From an uncultured Odoribacter sp. (GTDB lineage Bacteria > Bacteroidota > Bacteroidia > Bacteroidales > Marinifilaceae): 10,425 nucleotides of DNA. The stretch is taken from positions 1 through 10,425 of the forward strand of contig CAJKZL010000072.1 in NCBI GenBank assembly GCA_905204385.1, written 5' to 3'. Of this stretch, positions 8,268 through 10,425 are shown piece after piece (position 1 is the first letter of the stretch; the number at the start of each line of letters is the position of its first letter). The notes under the pieces are model-generated. The model was not told where the DNA came from. It worked only from the letters and a program-made list of their open reading frames with translations, and did no database searches. Made by a program: the position numbers and the translations under genes.

Positions 8268-9194
8268 TTATTTAAACAACTCTCCTCCGATCATCTCGCT
8301 ATACATATCCATTTTATCTTTCAGCAAATAGTCCATGTAATAAACATAGGCATGTTCTATGTTCGGGATGATCGGTTTTCCGCTGAAGCCTTCGAGTTCT
8401 TCCGTGACGATTTGGATATCCCAGCCTCCCTCCGAAGGAATGGTAGAAATGATGGGGTATTTTTCTTTCACTTGTTGCAATTCCAGGTCGGTGACGAAAA
8501 TTTCCCAAACTTTTCCGGTAGCCAGGGCGATCATATCGTCGGGAGAGCCTTCGAATTTCAGTTCTCCTTTATTCAATAGGGCCAGCTTTTTACAGGTGCT
8601 CGAAATATCGCCTACAATATGAGTGGATAGAATGATGATCACGTCTTTATCGCTCACTTCCGATAAAATGTTCCGGAAGCGTATTCTTTCTTCGGGGTCC
8701 AAACCGGTAGTCGGTTCATCGACGATGATCACTTTGGGATTGCCGATAATCGCCTGAGCAATTCCCAGACGACGCTTCATTCCTCCGGACAAGCGGTTGG
8801 CCCAGCGGTCCCTCACTTCGTAAAGCCCCACTTTGCGCAGCATTTCGTCTACAATCTCCGATCTTTTGCGCGTACCCCTGATTCCGGCCAATCCGGCTCC
8901 ATAATCCAAAAACTCCCAGGTTTTCAGCTTTTCAAAAAAACGGAAATCCTGAGGCAGGTATCCCAGAATGGAACGGATGGCTTTCCGGTCGTGCAGAATG
9001 TCATAATCGTCGAACAGAATGGTGCCCGATGAAGGATTTTGCAATAACGTCATGATTCGCATCAGGGAAGTTTTGCCGGCTCCGTTGTGACTCAACAAAC
9101 CGAACATCCCGGGCTCGATTTGCAAATTCAGACAGTTGAGGGCTTTATGACCGTCCGGATAAATTTTACTCAGTTCTTTTATTTTTATATCCAA
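8268..9194 (-). CDS. ABC transporter ATP-binding protein
   Basis: Cytoplasmic ATPase that powers the permease encoded 12 bp downstream. The 308 residues hold one nucleotide-binding domain (1 to about 225) and an 80-residue C-terminal extension common in ABC-2 ATPases. Seen: Walker A at 35-42 (SHNGAGKT), Q-loop Q82 in YLPQDF, signature LSGGMKRR (135-142), Walker B VIIVDE with catalytic E160, D-loop GLDPEE (164-169) and switch H192 in STHIV. The first Walker A residue is Ser35, where the consensus has Gly. The start is TTG at 9194: an in-frame stop lies 15 bp upstream and no in-frame ATG comes before residue 30 (GMFGLL), which would remove the first strand. An out-of-frame ATG at 9199 opens a four-codon frame that ends at 9185 across the TTG. 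This is the first gene of the operon. It is complete and probably functional, since the lysine, threonine and other motifs are intact. Confidence 0.95.
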   Translation of the reverse strand: MDIKIKELSKIYPDGHKALNCLNLQIEPGMFGLLSHNGAGKTSLMRIMTLLQNPSSGTILFDDYDILHDRKAIRSILGYLPQDFRFFEKLKTWEFLDYGAGLAGIRGTRKRSEIVDEMLRKVGLYEVRDRWANRLSGGMKRRLGIAQAIIGNPKVIIVDEPTTGLDPEERIRFRNILSEVSDKDVIIILSTHIVGDISSTCKKLALLNKGELKFEGSPDDMIALATGKVWEIFVTDLELQQVKEKYPIISTIPSEGGWDIQIVTEELEGFSGKPIIPNIEHAYVYYMDYLLKDKMDMYSEMIGGELFK

Positions 9195-9249
9195 ATCATA
9201 TGTGAATCAGGCCAATCCTACGATTCAGAAAGACGCTCGATTATTGTGA

Positions 9250-9281
9250 TAAAAATAACGAAAGATGTTAATTCTAGCCAA
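9250..9281 (-). promoter_or_regulatory. Candidate Bacteroidota-type promoter for the transporter operon
   Basis: On the minus strand, TTG (9281-9279) is followed after 21 nt by TATTTTTA (9257-9250). The Bacteroidota consensus is TTG at about -33 and TAnnTTTG at about -7; here 7 of 8 positions of the second box match, with A in place of the final G. It would give a leader of roughly 50 nt before the TTG start at 9194. Such matches arise easily in AT-rich DNA, so this is a tentative call. Confidence 0.25.
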
Positions 9282-9291
9282 TAATGCATGA

Positions 9292-9303
9292 ATTTTATAA
9301 AAT
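9292..9303. repeat. 12-bp AT-only palindrome
   Basis: ATTTTATAAAAT is a perfect 12-bp palindrome, 11 bp upstream of the candidate -33 element (on the minus strand). Its position would suit an operator or upstream element, but all its bases are A or T in an AT-rich spacer, so chance is a serious alternative. Confidence 0.2.
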
Positions 9304-9378
9304 ATTTATTATTACAGAATCAAAAGCTGGATGAACTATACTCTTTTTAACATCACTCCTGTCAGGTAAGACAAGAAT

Positions 9379-9453
9379 ATCGGTCGCAAGTTTATTGTAA
9401 AAGTAGTTTTAAACAAAAATTAATAGATGGATAGCTTGTTATTCTCGACCGAT
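9379..9453. repeat. Spaced inverted repeat downstream of recO
   Basis: ATCGGTCG (9379-9386) and CGACCGAT (9446-9453) are perfect 8-bp inverted arms separated by 59 bp. Inside them CAAG (9387-9390) and CTTG (9434-9437) can extend the pairing, with a 7-nt bulge on one side. The arms lie 19 bp past the recO stop and upstream of the candidate operon promoter. They could form an RNA structure at the end of the rdgB-recO transcript or be a protein-binding site. The long AT-rich loop and missing U-tract argue against a classical intrinsic terminator. Confidence 0.35.
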
Positions 9454-9471
9454 GAGGCGGAAAGGGTGATA

Positions 9472-10185
9472 TCAGGAGAATATTTCGCGTATCACCCGGA
9501 TGCTTTTAATATTGAAATCGATGTTCAGATGGATGCTGAAAAACAATAAAATGACATCCAGTAAAATATTGCGGGCTTGGCGGGTGAGTGGAATTTCTCC
9601 GATCTCTCCGACCTCGCAGGTGCAGATCCGGTGAATAATTCTGGCGGTGTTCGGTCCGGAAATATAAGGCGTGGAGGTTTCTGAAGCCCTGAAGCTCCCG
9701 TTGTTGATGTCGAAGACATAACCTTCCTGCCAGCTTTGTGTGTCGATTCGATAGCCTAAACGGGCCGGTAGCCGGTAGAGGAAAAATAAATTAAAATTGG
9801 CGGTATCTTCTTTCGTGGTGTTCAGATATTCGAGGGAGTGGGCGATGAATTGAAAGAGTGCTTCGTTTTTCCCTTCGTTTCTCAACAACAGATTCAGAAT
9901 TTCTCCCCATAGGAGTAGGATGTTCATTTTGAAAATGTCGAAATACAGGGAGGGGAGATTGGAAATGGCCGTGCTCGAACGCAATTTATGTAAACTGCCT
10001 TGAGCATTCTCGAAGTATTCGATTTCGACAATTTGCAACAAATGAACCGGACGATGTTTTCGCTTGAAAATCGAAGACGGGGAGATAAAAGAAAGATATC
10101 CCTTCTCCAGCGAATAAACATGAATGATTTTCTGTGTATCCGAATAGTTTGTCGTTTTTAATATGATTCCTTTACAGGTTTCCAC
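9472..10185 (-). CDS. recO: DNA repair protein RecO
   Basis: RecO works with RecR (and RecF) to load RecA onto SSB-coated single-stranded DNA in recombinational gap repair, in the cytoplasm. The 237 residues match the 230-250 usual in Bacteroidota. The N-terminal part, about 1-80, fits the OB fold (CKGIILKTTNYSDTQKIIHV, then SFISPSS and a basic KRKHRP). The rest is the helical C-terminal domain, with NFNLFFLYRLPARLGY (130-145), YVFDINNGSF (156-165) and the closing helix FNIKSIRVIREIF. No four-cysteine zinc finger is present; only C4, C188 and C190 occur. The start is GTG at 10185, 17 bp after the upstream rdgB stop, and places the first strand as in relatives. I saw no in-frame ATG upstream before a stop. 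The two genes are likely cotranscribed. Recognition rests on overall pattern similarity to Bacteroidales RecO, which diverges quickly. Confidence 0.9.
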   Translation of the reverse strand: METCKGIILKTTNYSDTQKIIHVYSLEKGYLSFISPSSIFKRKHRPVHLLQIVEIEYFENAQGSLHKLRSSTAISNLPSLYFDIFKMNILLLWGEILNLLLRNEGKNEALFQFIAHSLEYLNTTKEDTANFNLFFLYRLPARLGYRIDTQSWQEGYVFDINNGSFRASETSTPYISGPNTARIIHRICTCEVGEIGEIPLTRQARNILLDVILLFFSIHLNIDFNIKSIRVIREIFS

Positions 10186-10202
10186 GGTGTCTTCTCTGAT
10201 CT

Positions 10203-10425
10203 TTAACTTTCTGTTGTTCCGTTCAGGAATTCGATGAGCCGGCGGGTAGCCTCTCCCCGGTGGCTGATTTTATTTTTTTCGTCCAATGGCATTTCGGCGA
10301 AACTGAGTGCAAATCCTTCAGGCTGGAAAATCGGATCGTAGCCAAAACCGGCCTCCCCATGCTGCTCGGTGAGGATCTGTCCCTTCACTTTCCCTTCGAA
10401 AAGATGTTCTTCGCCGTTCAGTAGT
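10203..10425 (-). CDS. rdgB: Non-canonical purine NTP pyrophosphatase, RdgB/HAM1 family (5' end outside window)
   Basis: Hydrolyses ITP, dITP and XTP to the monophosphate and pyrophosphate, keeping deaminated purines out of DNA and RNA. Only the last 74 codons are present, so about two thirds of a normal 190-200 residue protein lies beyond the right edge. The visible part carries the family hallmarks GFGYDPIF, the FAEMPLDEKNKISHRGEA segment with the base-recognising SHR, and a final helix RRLIEFLNG. The frame runs open to the window edge through NGEEHLFEGKVKGQIL, so the GTG codon at 10388 is an internal Val and not a start. It ends at the TAA at 10203-10205, 17 bp before recO, which suggests a shared transcript with that repair gene. 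Confidence 0.93.
   Translation of the reverse strand, partial: LLNGEEHLFEGKVKGQILTEQHGEAGFGYDPIFQPEGFALSFAEMPLDEKNKISHRGEATRRLIEFLNGTTES

Larger units (their letters stand above)
9195..9471. other. Intergenic region between recO and the transporter operon
   Basis: This is the only sizeable non-coding stretch in the window: 277 bp, AT-rich, between the recO stop and the TTG start of the ABC ATPase. I see no open frame of note in it. It holds a spaced 8-bp inverted repeat near recO, a 12-bp palindrome and one weak promoter-like pair, each listed separately. No canonical GC-rich hairpin followed by a U-tract is visible after recO. The operon promoter most likely lies here because the following five genes are closely spaced. 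Confidence 0.7.

Noticed and set aside
9185..9199. Four-codon frame ATG ATT TGG ATA TAA as a peptide gene
   Set aside because: Too short to claim as a gene; kept only as a possible influence on the overlapping TTG start.
9467..9474. TGATATCA palindrome overlapping the recO stop as a terminator or operator
   Set aside because: Eight symmetrical bases without a loop or U-tract are expected by chance, and three of them are the stop codon.
1..10425. Mobile elements, phage genes, CRISPR arrays, tRNA or rRNA genes
   Set aside because: None of their hallmarks is visible: coding is nearly continuous with known chromosomal and transport families, and there are no repeat arrays or transposase-like frames.

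Overview
All recognisable genes lie on the minus strand, so transcription runs from high to low coordinates. The protein families and the weak or absent Shine-Dalgarno sites point to a Bacteroidota genome, most likely Bacteroidales. These families include an ABC-2 permease fused to an M1-like ectodomain, a TolC/adaptor/RND triplet with a lipoprotein adaptor, and a Bacteroidales-type RecO. No rRNA or marker gene is present to narrow this further. Composition looks even across the window. I see no insertion sequence, tRNA, rRNA or CRISPR.

Layout: at the right edge is the 3' end of a house-cleaning nucleotide pyrophosphatase gene (rdgB/HAM1, 10203-10425). The DNA-repair mediator gene recO follows closely (9472-10185, GTG start). 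After a 277-bp AT-rich intergenic stretch comes a tightly packed run of five genes: an ABC ATPase (9194-8268, TTG start), a 1100-residue ABC-2 permease fused to a large ectodomain (8255-4953), a TolC-family outer-membrane channel (4934-3471), a lipoprotein membrane-fusion adaptor (about 3421-2363) and an RND-family inner-membrane pump (2271 to the left edge, truncated). Gaps are 12, 18, roughly 22-49 and 91 bp, so the five are probably one operon.

The last three genes encode a full tripartite efflux pump: inner-membrane RND pump, periplasmic adaptor and outer-membrane channel. The first two encode an ABC transporter whose membrane subunit has seven predicted helices, then an aminopeptidase-M1-shaped region and a golvesin-type C-terminal beta domain. 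The M1-like region has lost the zinc-binding HEXXH and GxMEN motifs, so it is probably a binding or scaffold module and not a peptidase. The ABC ATPase has an atypical Walker A (SHNGAGKT). The operon therefore joins two energy-coupling systems, ATP and proton, around a single TolC. Whether they share that channel or a substrate is inference; it is the most interesting question in the window.
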